From: LMUY01 sp965198895
GTDB taxonomy: Bacteria > Pseudomonadota > Alphaproteobacteria > Acetobacterales > Acetobacteraceae
Direction of reading: 5' to 3'
Length of the DNA: 64,000 bases
NCBI GenBank assembly: GCA_965198895.1
Contig: OZ240676.1
Coordinates: forward strand, 4,836,001-4,900,000
The notes under the pieces were generated by a model that was not told the origin of the DNA, ran no database searches, and worked only from the letters and a program-made list of their open reading frames with translations. The position numbers were made by a program, and so were the translations under genes. The first letter of the stretch is position 1. Every line of letters starts with the position of its first letter. Shown here piece by piece: positions 1-8,669 of this stretch.

Positions 1-20
1 CGACACAGGGGAGTAGCAAC

Positions 21-737
21 ATGGCCGAAATCATGCAGGTCGGTGCCAAGCCCCTGGTGCTCGTTGTCGAGGACGAGGCGGCCTTGGCCACGATGCTGCG
101 CTACAACCTGGAGAAGCAGGGCTTCCGCGTGGACGAGGCGGTGGACGGGCAGGAGGCGCTCACCCGCATCGCCGAGGCCCAGCCGGACCTGGTGCTGCTG
201 GACTGGATGCTGCCGGTGATGAGCGGCATCGAGGTCTGCCGCCAGATCCGCCGCCGGCCCAACACGCGCGACCTTCCCGTGATCATGGTGACCGCCCGCA
301 CCGAGGACGGAGACGCCGTGCGCGGTCTGAACACGGGGGCCGACGACTACATCACCAAGCCGTTCAATATGGAGGCGCTGCTGGCCCGCATGCGCGCGTT
401 GTTGCGGCGCTCTGGCGGCGTCCCGGCCAAGGGGCGGCTGCAGTTCCACGACATCGCCATGGACCTGTCGGCGCACCGTGTGCAGCGCAATGCGAGGCCG
501 ATCCATCTCGGCCCGACCGAGTTCCGCCTGCTGGAGTTCTTCATGCAGCATCCGCGCCGCGTGTTCTCGCGCGAGGAACTGCTGGATGCGGTTTGGGGCC
601 CGGACATCCACGTGGAGCCGCGCACTGTCGACGTCCACATCCGCCGCCTGCGCAAGTCGATCAACGGGAACGGCGAGCTCGACCTGGTCCGCACCGTCCG
701 CGCCGCCGGCTACGCGCTGGACACCGAGAGCATCTAA
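21..737 (+). CDS. phoB: PhoB-type phosphate regulon response regulator
   Basis: OmpR/PhoB-family response regulator of 238 residues, expected to be phosphorylated by PhoR and to activate phosphate-starvation genes. The receiver domain (about 11-130) shows the acidic pair E17-D18, phospho-acceptor D61 in LLDWMLP, and the Lys of DDYITKPF. The winged-helix DNA-binding domain (about 140-235) carries LGPTEFRLLEFFMQHPRRVF and the RTVDVHIRRLRK recognition region. A GGGGAG ribosome site precedes the ATG. ATG at residue 5 is an alternative start. The very short lead suggests the gene follows phoU or another pho gene just outside the window. A hairpin follows the stop. Confidence 0.93.
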   Translation: MAEIMQVGAKPLVLVVEDEAALATMLRYNLEKQGFRVDEAVDGQEALTRIAEAQPDLVLLDWMLPVMSGIEVCRQIRRRPNTRDLPVIMVTARTEDGDAVRGLNTGADDYITKPFNMEALLARMRALLRRSGGVPAKGRLQFHDIAMDLSAHRVQRNARPIHLGPTEFRLLEFFMQHPRRVFSREELLDAVWGPDIHVEPRTVDVHIRRLRKSINGNGELDLVRTVRAAGYALDTESI

Positions 738-740
738 CTT

Positions 741-767
741 CTCCCTCTCCTTTAAGGGGAGAGGGAG
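741..767. terminator. CTCCCTCTCC hairpin between convergent genes
   Basis: A perfect 10-bp inverted repeat (CTCCCTCTCC / GGAGAGGGAG) with a 7-base loop sits a few bases after the phoB stop and just before the end of the convergent PLP-enzyme gene. No U-run follows, so termination is inferred from position. The same core recurs at several other gene ends in the window. Confidence 0.6.
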
Positions 768-774
768 CGCTCCT

Positions 775-1896
775 TTACCAGCCGTTCACCCGCGTCCAGA
801 TCGCGATCACCTCGTCCGAACCGTCCACCACGTAGTACCGGTCGTGCGCCGCCGCCGTCATGCAGGCGTGGTTCGGGGCGATGCGTAGCTTTCCCCCGAT
901 CGGCAAGGCCGGGAAAGGTAGGGAGGGGTCGCAATCCACGATCCCGTGCTCCTGGTAGGCATGCCGCACCACAGCGCCCCCCAACGTCGGAAAACCCGCC
1001 GCGTCCAGCACCAGGCCGAAATGGTAATCGACCGGCGCTGCGGACGTGCTGCGATCCTTCGAAAGTGCGAGCCCACCCGCATCCACCAGCAACCGGCTCT
1101 CCCCCGGACGCCGCCCGATCACGCTGGTCAGCACTGTCAGCGCGATGCCATCCAGCCCGTTGCTGCCGATCTGCATCTGGAACAGGTCACCGAACATGTA
1201 GACGCCGGCGCGTACCTCCGTCACCCCGTCCAGACGGGTCGCATGCAGGGCTGTGGGCGTGCTCCCCAGCGAGACGATCGGCACGTCGAATCCGGCCTGG
1301 CGCAAGTGCGTGGCGGCACCGACGATCCCGGCGCGCTCTGCCTCCGCTACCGCGACGAGTTGCTCGGCACTGCGCGCTGCGTAGCTGTGCCCGGCATGCG
1401 TGAGCACGCCGGACATGCTGGCACCCAGCGCCGCCGCGACCTGCGCCAGCCCGGCATGCTCGGGGGCCAATCCGCCGCGGCCCTCGCCGGTATCGACCTC
1501 GACCAGGCCGCGCACCCGCACCGGTGACGCCGCGATCGCAGCCGCCATCTCCGCATCGTCCGTGATGACCGCGATGTTGGCGCCGGCGGCGTTCAGCTTG
1601 GCCACCTCGGCCAGCTTCTGCGGCGTGATACCGACGGCGTAGATCATGTCGAACAGGCCGTGGCCGACGAAATACTCCGCCTCGGCCAAGGTGGATACGG
1701 TGATCCCGCCCGGCTGCCCGGTGACGGCGAGCCGCGCCACGTCGACCGATTTCGCCGTCTTCATGTGGGGACGCAGCGCGACGCCGTGGCGGGCCACCGC
1801 ATCGGCCATTGTCGTGAGGTTCCGCTGCAGGATGCCGCGATCGAGCACCAGGCAAGGCGTCGGCAAATCGTCCAAACGCATAGGGATGGCGGTCAA
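775..1896 (-). CDS. DSD1-family PLP enzyme (D-threonine aldolase / D-serine dehydratase-like)
   Basis: Fold-type III PLP enzyme of 373 residues related to low-specificity D-threonine aldolase and eukaryotic-type D-serine dehydratase. An alanine-racemase-like N-terminal barrel begins at LPTPCLVLDR, with the probable PLP lysine K46 in LRPHMKTAKS. The C-terminal domain ends with PNHACMT, whose His and Cys match the metal site of this family. The substrate is likely a D-hydroxy-amino acid, but aldolase and dehydratase cannot be separated by eye. Its start overlaps the stop of the upstream SDR gene as ATGA, so it is the last gene of a three-gene operon. ATG at residue 6 is an alternative start. 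Confidence 0.85.
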   Translation of the reverse strand: MTAIPMRLDDLPTPCLVLDRGILQRNLTTMADAVARHGVALRPHMKTAKSVDVARLAVTGQPGGITVSTLAEAEYFVGHGLFDMIYAVGITPQKLAEVAKLNAAGANIAVITDDAEMAAAIAASPVRVRGLVEVDTGEGRGGLAPEHAGLAQVAAALGASMSGVLTHAGHSYAARSAEQLVAVAEAERAGIVGAATHLRQAGFDVPIVSLGSTPTALHATRLDGVTEVRAGVYMFGDLFQMQIGSNGLDGIALTVLTSVIGRRPGESRLLVDAGGLALSKDRSTSAAPVDYHFGLVLDAAGFPTLGGAVVRHAYQEHGIVDCDPSLPFPALPIGGKLRIAPNHACMTAAAHDRYYVVDGSDEVIAIWTRVNGW

Positions 1897-2579
1897 AACC
1901 TCTCGACCCAGGGGCGCACGGCGATCTCGTCGGTCCAGACCGAGCGCGGCTGGTCCAGCATCGCGGCCATGGTTTGGGCGATGGCGTCCGGGTCCAGGTG
2001 GCTGTCGGGTGTGGGCTCGGGCCGCTCGGGGCGATGTGCCGCGCGGATCGCGCCGTCCACCACGATGTGCAGCACGTGGATGCCCTGGGGGTGCAGTTCG
2101 CGCGCCATGGATTGCGCCAGGCCGCGCAAGGCGAACTTGCCCATCGCGAACGCGGCCGATTGCGGGTAGCCCTTCACGGAAGCGGAGGCGCCGGTCAACA
2201 TGATGCAGCCGCTGCCCGCCGCCACCATGCGCTGCGCCGCCTGCTGTGCCACCAGGAAGCCAGCGAATGCGCTGATGTCCAGCGCGCGGTGGACGGCCGC
2301 CGGGTCGAGCCCGACGAAGGGCCCGCCGGCGCGCTGGCTGGCGTTGAACAGCACGATGCCTGGCGAGCCGACGGTGTCGAACAGCGCCACGACCTGTGCC
2401 GGGTCCACGGCGTCGCAGGTGTGCAGCGAGGCCCCGGTCTCAGTGGCAAGCGCCTGCAGCTTGGCCGTGTTGCGCGCCGCCAGCGCCACCTTGTGGCCGC
2501 GGGCAGCGAGCAGCCGGGCGAACGACGCGGACAGCCCCGGACCGGCTCCCACAATAAGCGCGTCAGGAAGGGTGGTCAT
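1893..2579 (-). CDS. Atypical SDR-family oxidoreductase
   Basis: Short-chain dehydrogenase/reductase of 228 residues. The Rossmann motif at the N-terminus is ALIVGAGPGLSASFARLLA, and an Arg in LAARNT suggests NADP preference. The usual YxxxK catalytic pair is replaced: the aligned stretch reads AAFAMGKFALRG, with Phe where Tyr is expected and Lys kept. It may therefore be a weak or altered oxidoreductase, or bind nucleotide without classical chemistry. The chosen ATG overlaps the upstream hydratase stop (ATGA), and its own stop overlaps the next gene in the same way. The open frame extends further upstream, but the Rossmann motif fixes the start here. Confidence 0.8.
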   Translation of the reverse strand: MTTLPDALIVGAGPGLSASFARLLAARGHKVALAARNTAKLQALATETGASLHTCDAVDPAQVVALFDTVGSPGIVLFNASQRAGGPFVGLDPAAVHRALDISAFAGFLVAQQAAQRMVAAGSGCIMLTGASASVKGYPQSAAFAMGKFALRGLAQSMARELHPQGIHVLHIVVDGAIRAAHRPERPEPTPDSHLDPDAIAQTMAAMLDQPRSVWTDEIAVRPWVERF

Positions 2580-3331
2580 GGCGTGAATTCCACGATTGCG
2601 GAGCCGGCATGGGCGAACTCGACCTGCACCTGCGACGATTCGGCGACGAAGTCCTTGCCGGTCCACGACCCGCAGGTGACATATTGGCCGGCCTTCAATC
2701 CGCCGGCCCAATGCGTGCCGGCATCGGCCAGCCACTGGATCAGCCGGATCATGTCGCCCGCCGGGTTTGCGGTGGCGGTCTTGATCTCCTGCCCGTCCAC
2801 CAGCACGCGCACCGTCTCGCGGGTGAAGTCGATGCCCTGCCAGTCTGCGGCGGGTGCCCCGAACACGAAACCGGCGTGGATCGAGAGATCGGCCATCAGC
2901 GCCCATTTATCTTGCGCATCCGGGTCGATGAACCGTGAATCCAACACCTCGATCGCAGGCAGGCAGTAGCGGATCGCGGCGATCACCTCTGCCCGGCCGT
3001 ACGGCTCCGTGCGGGGCGGCAGGTCGGCGCCGAGACGGAAGGCGATCTCCGCCTCCACGCCCCGCAGGCTGGTGCCCGAGCCGGTGACGCGGCCCGGGCT
3101 CGGGTGGATGCCGGCGGCCGGCATGGGGGCGCAGGCAGGCGGGGCCGTGGGGCCGGCCGCGCCCACCTTCCAGCCGCCGATCGGGCCCAGGCCTTCGGCG
3201 ACCCGGCGCTGCACGTGATAGGCGCCGGCCTCGTCCTTCGGGGCAAGCACCGCGGGCAAGGCGATGATCTTCTGCGTCGGATCCCGCCAGGCGCTCAGCA
3301 GCAGGGCAGCAGTGTCGGCGTGTCGATCCAT
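2576..3331 (-). CDS. 2-keto-4-pentenoate hydratase (MhpD/FAH-superfamily)
   Basis: Hydratase of 251 residues of the fumarylacetoacetase superfamily, which adds water to 2-hydroxypenta-2,4-dienoate-type products of meta-cleavage pathways. Recognisable segments are IGGWKVGAAG, GVEAEIAFRLG (the metal-binding E-x-E), AIEVLDSRF and TANPAGDMIRLIQWLAD. It is the first gene of a leftward operon with an SDR and a D-threonine-aldolase-like enzyme, all with overlapping stop/start codons. No ring-cleavage dioxygenase or aldolase of a complete aromatic pathway is nearby, so the true substrate is open. Confidence 0.85.
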   Translation of the reverse strand: MDRHADTAALLLSAWRDPTQKIIALPAVLAPKDEAGAYHVQRRVAEGLGPIGGWKVGAAGPTAPPACAPMPAAGIHPSPGRVTGSGTSLRGVEAEIAFRLGADLPPRTEPYGRAEVIAAIRYCLPAIEVLDSRFIDPDAQDKWALMADLSIHAGFVFGAPAADWQGIDFTRETVRVLVDGQEIKTATANPAGDMIRLIQWLADAGTHWAGGLKAGQYVTCGSWTGKDFVAESSQVQVEFAHAGSAIVEFTP

Positions 3332-3443
3332 TGGGAGACCTGATGCTTGGTGGGCACAGATTTACGCCCCTGCGCCCCTACTTGCCAACCACGGCCACGG
3401 TCGCCGACAAAGCCAGGGCCGGTTGGCGGCAAGTGGGGGGTGC

Positions 3444-4364
3444 ATGCAGCGGCACGAGAACTGGCGGGCATTGCCCGTATCCGTCCGCGGCGCCGCGGTG
3501 GCGCTCGGTAACTTTGACGGCGTGCATCGCGGCCACGCCCATGTCCTGGCCAGCACCCACGCTGCCCGGCCCGATGCGCCGCTCGCCGTGCTGACCTTCG
3601 AGCCGCATCCCCGGGAAATGTTCCGTCCCGACGATCCGCCGTTCCGCCTGTCGCTGCCTTCCGCTCGCGCCGACCAGCTGGGCGCGCTGGGCGTCCAGCA
3701 CGTGATCGAGGTGGCGTTCGACCGCGAGTTCAGCCTGCTCTCGGCCGACGAATTCATCACCCAGGTGCTGCACGACGCGGTCGGCGCCGTCCATCTCGCC
3801 TGTGGGCCGGATTTCGCCTTCGGCCACCGCCGCGGGGGCGACGTGCCGATGCTGACCACCCGGGCCGAGGCCTACGGCATGGGCCTGACTATCGTGCCGC
3901 CGCTGGCCGACGCGCTCGGGCCGATCAGCTCCACCCGGATCCGCCGCGCCTTGCAGGATGGCTATCCCGAACGAGCGACCGACGACCTGGGCCGCCCCTG
4001 GAGCATCCGCGGCATCGTGTCCCACGGCGATGCGCGCGGGCGCACGATCGGCTTTCCCACCGCCAACATCGCCTTGGGCCGCCAATTGGAACCGGCGCGC
4101 GGCGTCTATGCCGTTACCGCCCTGCTGGATGGGCGCGTGGTGCCCGGAGTCGCCAACATCGGCCGCCGCCCGACCGTGGCGGACGGCACGCTCAGCCGGG
4201 TCGAGGCACATTTCTTCGATTTCATGGGCGACCTGTATGGCCAGGAACTGGACGTGTCGCTGCACGCATTCCTACGCTTGGAGCGGAAATTCGCCGGAAT
4301 CGAGGAGCTGCGGGCCCAAATCGCCTCCGATGCGGCGGAGGCACGCCGCTTGTTGGGGGCGTAG
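3444..4364 (+). CDS. ribF: Bifunctional riboflavin kinase / FAD synthetase
   Basis: Makes FMN and then FAD from riboflavin and ATP in the cytoplasm. The 306-residue protein has the usual two domains: an N-terminal nucleotidyltransferase with VALGNFDGVHRGH and the SSTRIRRAL motif, and a C-terminal flavokinase with GDARGRTIGFPTANI and GVANIGRRPTV. The open frame reaches about 180 bases upstream, but the ATG before QRHENWRAL places the HIGH-like motif at its normal distance from the N-terminus and follows a G-rich ribosome site. An imperfect inverted repeat lies in the leader. It is divergent from the hydratase operon. Confidence 0.93.
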   Translation: MQRHENWRALPVSVRGAAVALGNFDGVHRGHAHVLASTHAARPDAPLAVLTFEPHPREMFRPDDPPFRLSLPSARADQLGALGVQHVIEVAFDREFSLLSADEFITQVLHDAVGAVHLACGPDFAFGHRRGGDVPMLTTRAEAYGMGLTIVPPLADALGPISSTRIRRALQDGYPERATDDLGRPWSIRGIVSHGDARGRTIGFPTANIALGRQLEPARGVYAVTALLDGRVVPGVANIGRRPTVADGTLSRVEAHFFDFMGDLYGQELDVSLHAFLRLERKFAGIEELRAQIASDAAEARRLLGA

Positions 4365-4475
4365 GCAGTTGAAGCCTTGCCGCGGGGGCGCCATCTAGCC
4401 GGGAGGCGTATGCCGGCTTAGAGTAACGTCTGAAGAATGCGCGCGGGGCTCTATCTGCCCCGCCTGGAGGGATTC

Positions 4476-4727
4476 ATGGGTGGTTTAAGCATCTGGCACT
4501 GGATGATCGTGCTGGTGGTCGTGTTGCTTCTGTTCGGAAGCGGCAAGGTCAGCGGTCTGATGGGCGACTTCGCCAAGGGCATCAAGTCGTTCAAGAAGAA
4601 CATGGCTGAGGACGATGCCTCGATGGAAGCGTCCGCCGATCGCCCGAGCGGGACCATTGCTGGTCCGGGCACGCCCGCAGCACCGGCCAATGCGGCCGCC
4701 CGCGAAGAAGCCATCCACCGCGGTTAA
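4476..4727 (+). CDS. tatA: Sec-independent translocase subunit TatA
   Basis: Pore-forming component of the twin-arginine export system. The 83-residue protein has one N-terminal membrane helix (about 5-20, IWHWMIVLVVVLLLFG), the hinge FGSGKVSGLMGDF, and an amphipathic helix with KGIKSFKKNM, followed by a low-complexity acidic/Ala-rich tail. GGAGG lies 6 bases before the chosen ATG. An earlier in-frame ATG would add 13 residues before the membrane segment and lacks such a site. tatB and tatC are not in this window. One client may be the binding protein at about 61-62 kb, which has a TRRGVLAGG signal. Confidence 0.9.
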   Translation: MGGLSIWHWMIVLVVVLLLFGSGKVSGLMGDFAKGIKSFKKNMAEDDASMEASADRPSGTIAGPGTPAAPANAAAREEAIHRG

Positions 4728-4736
4728 GCAAGCTTT

Positions 4737-4763
4737 CTCCCTCTCCCCCAAGGGGAGAGGGAG
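4737..4763. terminator. CTCCCTCTCCCC hairpin between tatA and degP
   Basis: A perfect 12-bp inverted repeat (CTCCCTCTCCCC / GGGGAGAGGGAG) with a CAA loop lies between convergent tatA and the DegP-type protease gene. Its position suits a bidirectional terminator. It belongs to the CTCTCCC hairpin family seen at several gene ends here. Confidence 0.6.
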
Positions 4764-4770
4764 GCGTTCG

Positions 4771-6309
4771 TCAGCCGCCCTTGGCGTCGCTCGTGAGCGG
4801 GAGCGGGACCCAGCGTAGGCCATCGCTGTTCTGCACCAGCATCAACACCGTCTTGCGGCTTAGCTTGCGAGACCGGTCGACCCGGTCCTGCACATCCTGA
4901 GGCGTCGCGACCGTTTCCTGCTGAACTTCCACGATGACATCGCCCGCCTTCAACCCGCGGCCAGCGGCGACACCGTTATTGGTGACCTCAGTGACGACAA
5001 CGCCCTTCTGATCCGCCCCAATCGAATACTTCGTGCGCAGATCATCCGTGATCGGGGCCGTTTTCATCCCGAGGCCGGTAATCGTCACTGCAGTGTTGGC
5101 TGGCTTCGGCGCGGCAGGGGCATTGGTCGTGGCGCTTGCCTGCTGCACGTCATCCGGCAGTTCGGCAATGGCGGCCTGCACCGTCACCTCCTTGCCGTCG
5201 CGCCACAATACGACCGGGACCTGCTGACCGACCGGCGTCTCGGCAACGACGCGCGGCAGAGCATGCATGTCCTTCACGTCGGCGTTGTTGAATTTGAGAA
5301 TGACATCGCCGCCGTGGATCTGCGCTTTCGCCGCCGGGCCACCGTCCGTCACGCTGGCGACCATGGCGCCGCGAGCCGGATGCAGGTTCAAGCCGTCAGC
5401 GATGTCGGGCGTGACTTGCTGGATCTGCACGCCCAGCCAGCCGCGCTTGGCACGGCCGAAATCGCGCAGCTGCGACACGACCTGCTTCGCCATGTTGGAC
5501 GGGATCGAGAAGCCGATGCCGATGGAGCCGCCCGATGGCGAGTAGATCGCGGTGTTGATGCCGATCACCTGGCCGTCCATGTTGAACAGCGGTCCGCCGG
5601 AGTTGCCGCGGTTGATCGCCGCATCGGTCTGGATGAAGTCGTCATACGGGCCCTGATGAATGTCGCGACCCCGCGCGCTCACGATGCCAGCCGTGACGGA
5701 ACCGCCGAGCCCGAACGGGTTGCCGATCGCCAGCACCCAGTCGCCAACCCGGGCCGTGTCGCTGTCCGCGAACGGGACCGACGGGAGCGGCTTGTCGCTC
5801 TCAACCTTCAATAGTGCCACGTCGGACCGGTCATCGTGGCCGATCAGCTTCGCCTTCATCGACGTGCCGTCATGCAGCGTGACGGTGATCTCGTCGGCGC
5901 CTTCGATCACGTGGTTGTTCGTGACGATGTAGCCTGCCGGGTCGATAATGAAGCCGGAACCGAGCGCCGTTCCGCGGCGTGGTGCATCGTCACCCCCGCC
6001 ACCGCTGCCGCCACCGGGAGCGCCATGGCGTTCCATGAAGTCGTGGAAGAACTGCTCGAACGGCGAGCCCGGCGGGAATTGCGGCTGGTCCTGGTCGGGA
6101 CGGTCCGCCTTCGCCTGGATCATCTGCTGCGATGAGATGTTGACCACGGCCGGTGCCAGCTGCGCCGCGAGGTCGGCGAAACTGTCCGGCGTGCCGCGGG
6201 CCAAGGCCGGGTGGGGCAGGGCGAATGGTACGATCACGGCCGCCGCAGGAAGCAGGACCGGGGTCATGGCGGTTGCCAGCGCCGCAGCGCGCAAAGTGAG
6301 CAGGCGCAT
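4771..6309 (-). CDS. Do/DegP-family periplasmic serine protease
   Basis: Periplasmic chaperone-protease of 512 residues for misfolded envelope proteins. A signal peptide (about 1-38, ending near HPALARG) is followed by a trypsin-like domain with catalytic triad H133 (NNHVIEG), D163 (DDRSDVALLK) and S237 (NRGNSGGPLF). Two PDZ domains occupy roughly 285-375 and 410-505. A Gly-rich insert near 98-107 lies in the position of the flexible LA loop. It lies downstream of hflKC on the same strand, separated by about 90 bases. DegP, DegQ and MucD cannot be told apart without alignment. Confidence 0.92.
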   Translation of the reverse strand: MRLLTLRAAALATAMTPVLLPAAAVIVPFALPHPALARGTPDSFADLAAQLAPAVVNISSQQMIQAKADRPDQDQPQFPPGSPFEQFFHDFMERHGAPGGGSGGGGDDAPRRGTALGSGFIIDPAGYIVTNNHVIEGADEITVTLHDGTSMKAKLIGHDDRSDVALLKVESDKPLPSVPFADSDTARVGDWVLAIGNPFGLGGSVTAGIVSARGRDIHQGPYDDFIQTDAAINRGNSGGPLFNMDGQVIGINTAIYSPSGGSIGIGFSIPSNMAKQVVSQLRDFGRAKRGWLGVQIQQVTPDIADGLNLHPARGAMVASVTDGGPAAKAQIHGGDVILKFNNADVKDMHALPRVVAETPVGQQVPVVLWRDGKEVTVQAAIAELPDDVQQASATTNAPAAPKPANTAVTITGLGMKTAPITDDLRTKYSIGADQKGVVVTEVTNNGVAAGRGLKAGDVIVEVQQETVATPQDVQDRVDRSRKLSRKTVLMLVQNSDGLRWVPLPLTSDAKGG

Positions 6310-6402
6310 AGTATTGGATCCTTACTGGATGACCGATGATGCTCACGCGGGCGGCGTGCCGCAACCTCGTAGATGGGATGGGGTCGAGGGTTTCAAACCG
6401 TT

Positions 6403-7287
6403 CTACGGTGTCGAGGCTGCCGGCGGATCTTTCAAAAGCTTGAAGAAATCGTTATCGGTTGAGATAACGAGCCGCGATTGGCCGCCGGCAAATCCATCGC
6501 GATAGGCCTGCAGCGTCCGCCAGACCGAGAAGAACTGCGGATCTTTGCCAAACGCAGCGGCGTAGATTGCGATCGCCGCAGCCTCGCCCTGTCCGCGCAG
6601 TGTATCCGCCGTGCCCTTCGCGTCCGCCAACAAAACCGTCCGGTCGCGTTCGGCATCGGCGCGGATCTTAGCCGACGCCTCCGCACCCTCGGCGCGAGCC
6701 TGGCTGGCGGCCCGCTGCCGCTCCGACTTCATACGCGCCAGGATGGCCTGGGTATTGCCCTCCGGTAGGTCGGCCCGGCGGATGCGAACGTCCTCGATCG
6801 AGACGCCGAAGCCGCGCATCTCTGTGTTCACCTGGTCGCGGATCAATCCCATGATGTGATCGCGGTCGGTCGACAGGACGGCGAGCAGGGGTTCGTTACC
6901 GAGCACCCGGCGAAGCGCCGATGTCACCACCGAGTCCAGCCGGGCGCGGATCGCGTCCTCCTGGGCGCCGACGGCCTGATAGTATTGCAGCGGGTTGGTG
7001 ATGTGGAACCGCGTGAAGCTGTCCACGATCAGGCGGCGCTGGTCGCTGAGGATCACCTCCTCACCTGGCGTCGAGTAGTCCAACAGGCGGCGGTCGAACC
7101 CGATCACCGTCTGGATGAACGGCACCTTCACGTGCAGCCCGGGGGTAGTCACGACCCGGATCGGCTCGCCGAACTGGGTGATCAGCACCTGCTCGGTCTG
7201 TGCCACGGTATACAGAGACGAGAAGGCGGTGATCAGCAGCACCAGAACGACGGCGCCGGCGACGATGGCGGAGTTGCGCAGCATCAC
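6403..7287 (-). CDS. hflC: Protease modulator HflC (SPFH/band-7)
   Basis: Membrane-anchored SPFH protein of 294 residues that forms a periplasmic complex with HflK around FtsH and modulates its proteolysis. One N-terminal membrane helix (about 7-28, IVAGAVVLVLLITAFSSLY) is followed by the band-7 domain starting EQVLITQFGEPI and an Ala/Glu/Arg-rich coiled coil (MKSERQRAASQARAEGAEAS). The start overlaps the hflK stop by four bases (ATGA). A second ATG directly follows the first. Confidence 0.93.
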   Translation of the reverse strand: MMLRNSAIVAGAVVLVLLITAFSSLYTVAQTEQVLITQFGEPIRVVTTPGLHVKVPFIQTVIGFDRRLLDYSTPGEEVILSDQRRLIVDSFTRFHITNPLQYYQAVGAQEDAIRARLDSVVTSALRRVLGNEPLLAVLSTDRDHIMGLIRDQVNTEMRGFGVSIEDVRIRRADLPEGNTQAILARMKSERQRAASQARAEGAEASAKIRADAERDRTVLLADAKGTADTLRGQGEAAAIAIYAAAFGKDPQFFSVWRTLQAYRDGFAGGQSRLVISTDNDFFKLLKDPPAASTP

Positions 7288-8513
7288 GGTGTCGCCTTCG
7301 GGGGCTGGGCCACGGCTTGGGGCAAATCCGGCGGAGTGCCGCCCAGATTGAGCAGAGGCAGCGGCTGGCGCACGTCGCTGCCCAGAACCGTGGTCGGCGT
7401 CTTGGACACGATCGCCTGCATTGTCTCGATGTACAGGCGCCGCAGGGTCACGTCCTTGGCCAGCAAATAGGCCTGGTACACGCTGTCGAACGCCTGTGCC
7501 TGGCCCTTGGCCTGAGCGATGGCGGCCTGGCGCGCGCCTTCAGCGGTGGCCGTAATGGCGGCGGCATCACCGCGGGCGCGCGGCACGATGTCGTTGCGGT
7601 AGCTCTCGGCCTGGTTGCGCATGGTCTCGGCGTCGGTGTTGGCGCGCTGCACGTCGCGGAAGCTCTCGATCACGTCGGCGGGCGGATCCACCTTCTGCAA
7701 CTGCACCTGGGTGATCTCTACGCCGGTTTTGTACTGATCGAGGATCGACTGCATTTCCGTCAGGGTGTCCTGCTCGATCTTGGCACGCGCCTCGGTCAGC
7801 GCCGGTTGGATCGCGGTGCGGCCGATCACCTCGCGCATCACGCTCTCCGCCACCTGCTTCACCGTCGCGTCGGGGTGGCGGGTGTTGAACAGGTAGTCGC
7901 CGGCATCGCGGATGCGCCAGAACACGGCGAAATCGATGTCGATGATGTTCTCGTCGCCGGTCAGCATCAGGCTCTCGGCCGGGATCGGCTGGGTCGTGCC
8001 GGACACCGTGTTGTCGGCAACCAGGCCGCGCGACGTCATCCGCAGCACGGGTGAGTCGCTCGCCGGGGAGAAGCCGACCTCGACCCGGTTGATGCGGGTG
8101 ACGGACGGGGTCAGAGCCGTCTCGATTGGCCAGGGGATATGGTAGTTCAGCCCGGGCAGCGCGGTGCGGTTGAAGGCGCCGAAGCGCAGCACCACGCCCT
8201 GCTCGTCCGGCTGTACGCGGTAGAAGCCGGTGGCGAGCCAGACGGCGGCGACCAGCAGCACCAGCAGGATCAGGCCGCGACCGCCGTTGAAGCCGAACCC
8301 GGGCCCGCGCACGGGACGCGGACCGCCTGGCAGGAAGCCGCGGACGCCCGCGTTGATGCGCGCGATCAGTTGGTCGAGGTCGGGCAGTTGGCCACCGGGC
8401 CCGCCGCCGCCCCAGGGGCCGCGGTTCGGCGGTGGCTTGCCGTTGCCAGGGCGCCCTCCCGGCGCACCCCAGGGCCCGGGTGTCGGGTCATTGCCGCCAG
8501 AATTCCAAGGCAT
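7284..8513 (-). CDS. hflK: FtsH protease activity modulator HflK
   Basis: Partner of HflC, 409 residues. A cytoplasmic Gly/Pro-rich leader (about 1-85, starting MPWNSGG) precedes a single membrane helix (LILLVLLVAAVWLATGFYRV), then the SPFH domain (PDEQGVVLRFGAF) and a coiled coil with PRARGDAAAITATAEGARQA. The open frame continues far upstream, but MPWNSGG is the family's typical N-terminus. The gene is first in the hflK-hflC pair and divergent from mrp, with about 156 bases between them for promoters. Confidence 0.93.
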   Translation of the reverse strand: MPWNSGGNDPTPGPWGAPGGRPGNGKPPPNRGPWGGGGPGGQLPDLDQLIARINAGVRGFLPGGPRPVRGPGFGFNGGRGLILLVLLVAAVWLATGFYRVQPDEQGVVLRFGAFNRTALPGLNYHIPWPIETALTPSVTRINRVEVGFSPASDSPVLRMTSRGLVADNTVSGTTQPIPAESLMLTGDENIIDIDFAVFWRIRDAGDYLFNTRHPDATVKQVAESVMREVIGRTAIQPALTEARAKIEQDTLTEMQSILDQYKTGVEITQVQLQKVDPPADVIESFRDVQRANTDAETMRNQAESYRNDIVPRARGDAAAITATAEGARQAAIAQAKGQAQAFDSVYQAYLLAKDVTLRRLYIETMQAIVSKTPTTVLGSDVRQPLPLLNLGGTPPDLPQAVAQPPKATP

Positions 8514-8669
8514 TGGTCGCGGCGCTCCTAGATCGATCGGCCGGACGGCGTTGGCATCGCTGCATCCGTGCGCCATATCCGCGGCGCGCACCCGGCACCC
8601 AAACGGGCTGGTTCGTATAATGACGTGGCACAAGGGGTTTGCAAGTTGGCCGACAACAAAGGACAGGCC

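Noticed and set aside
3332..3443. FMN riboswitch before ribF
   Set aside because: The conserved FMN-aptamer blocks are not present; only an imperfect stem is seen.
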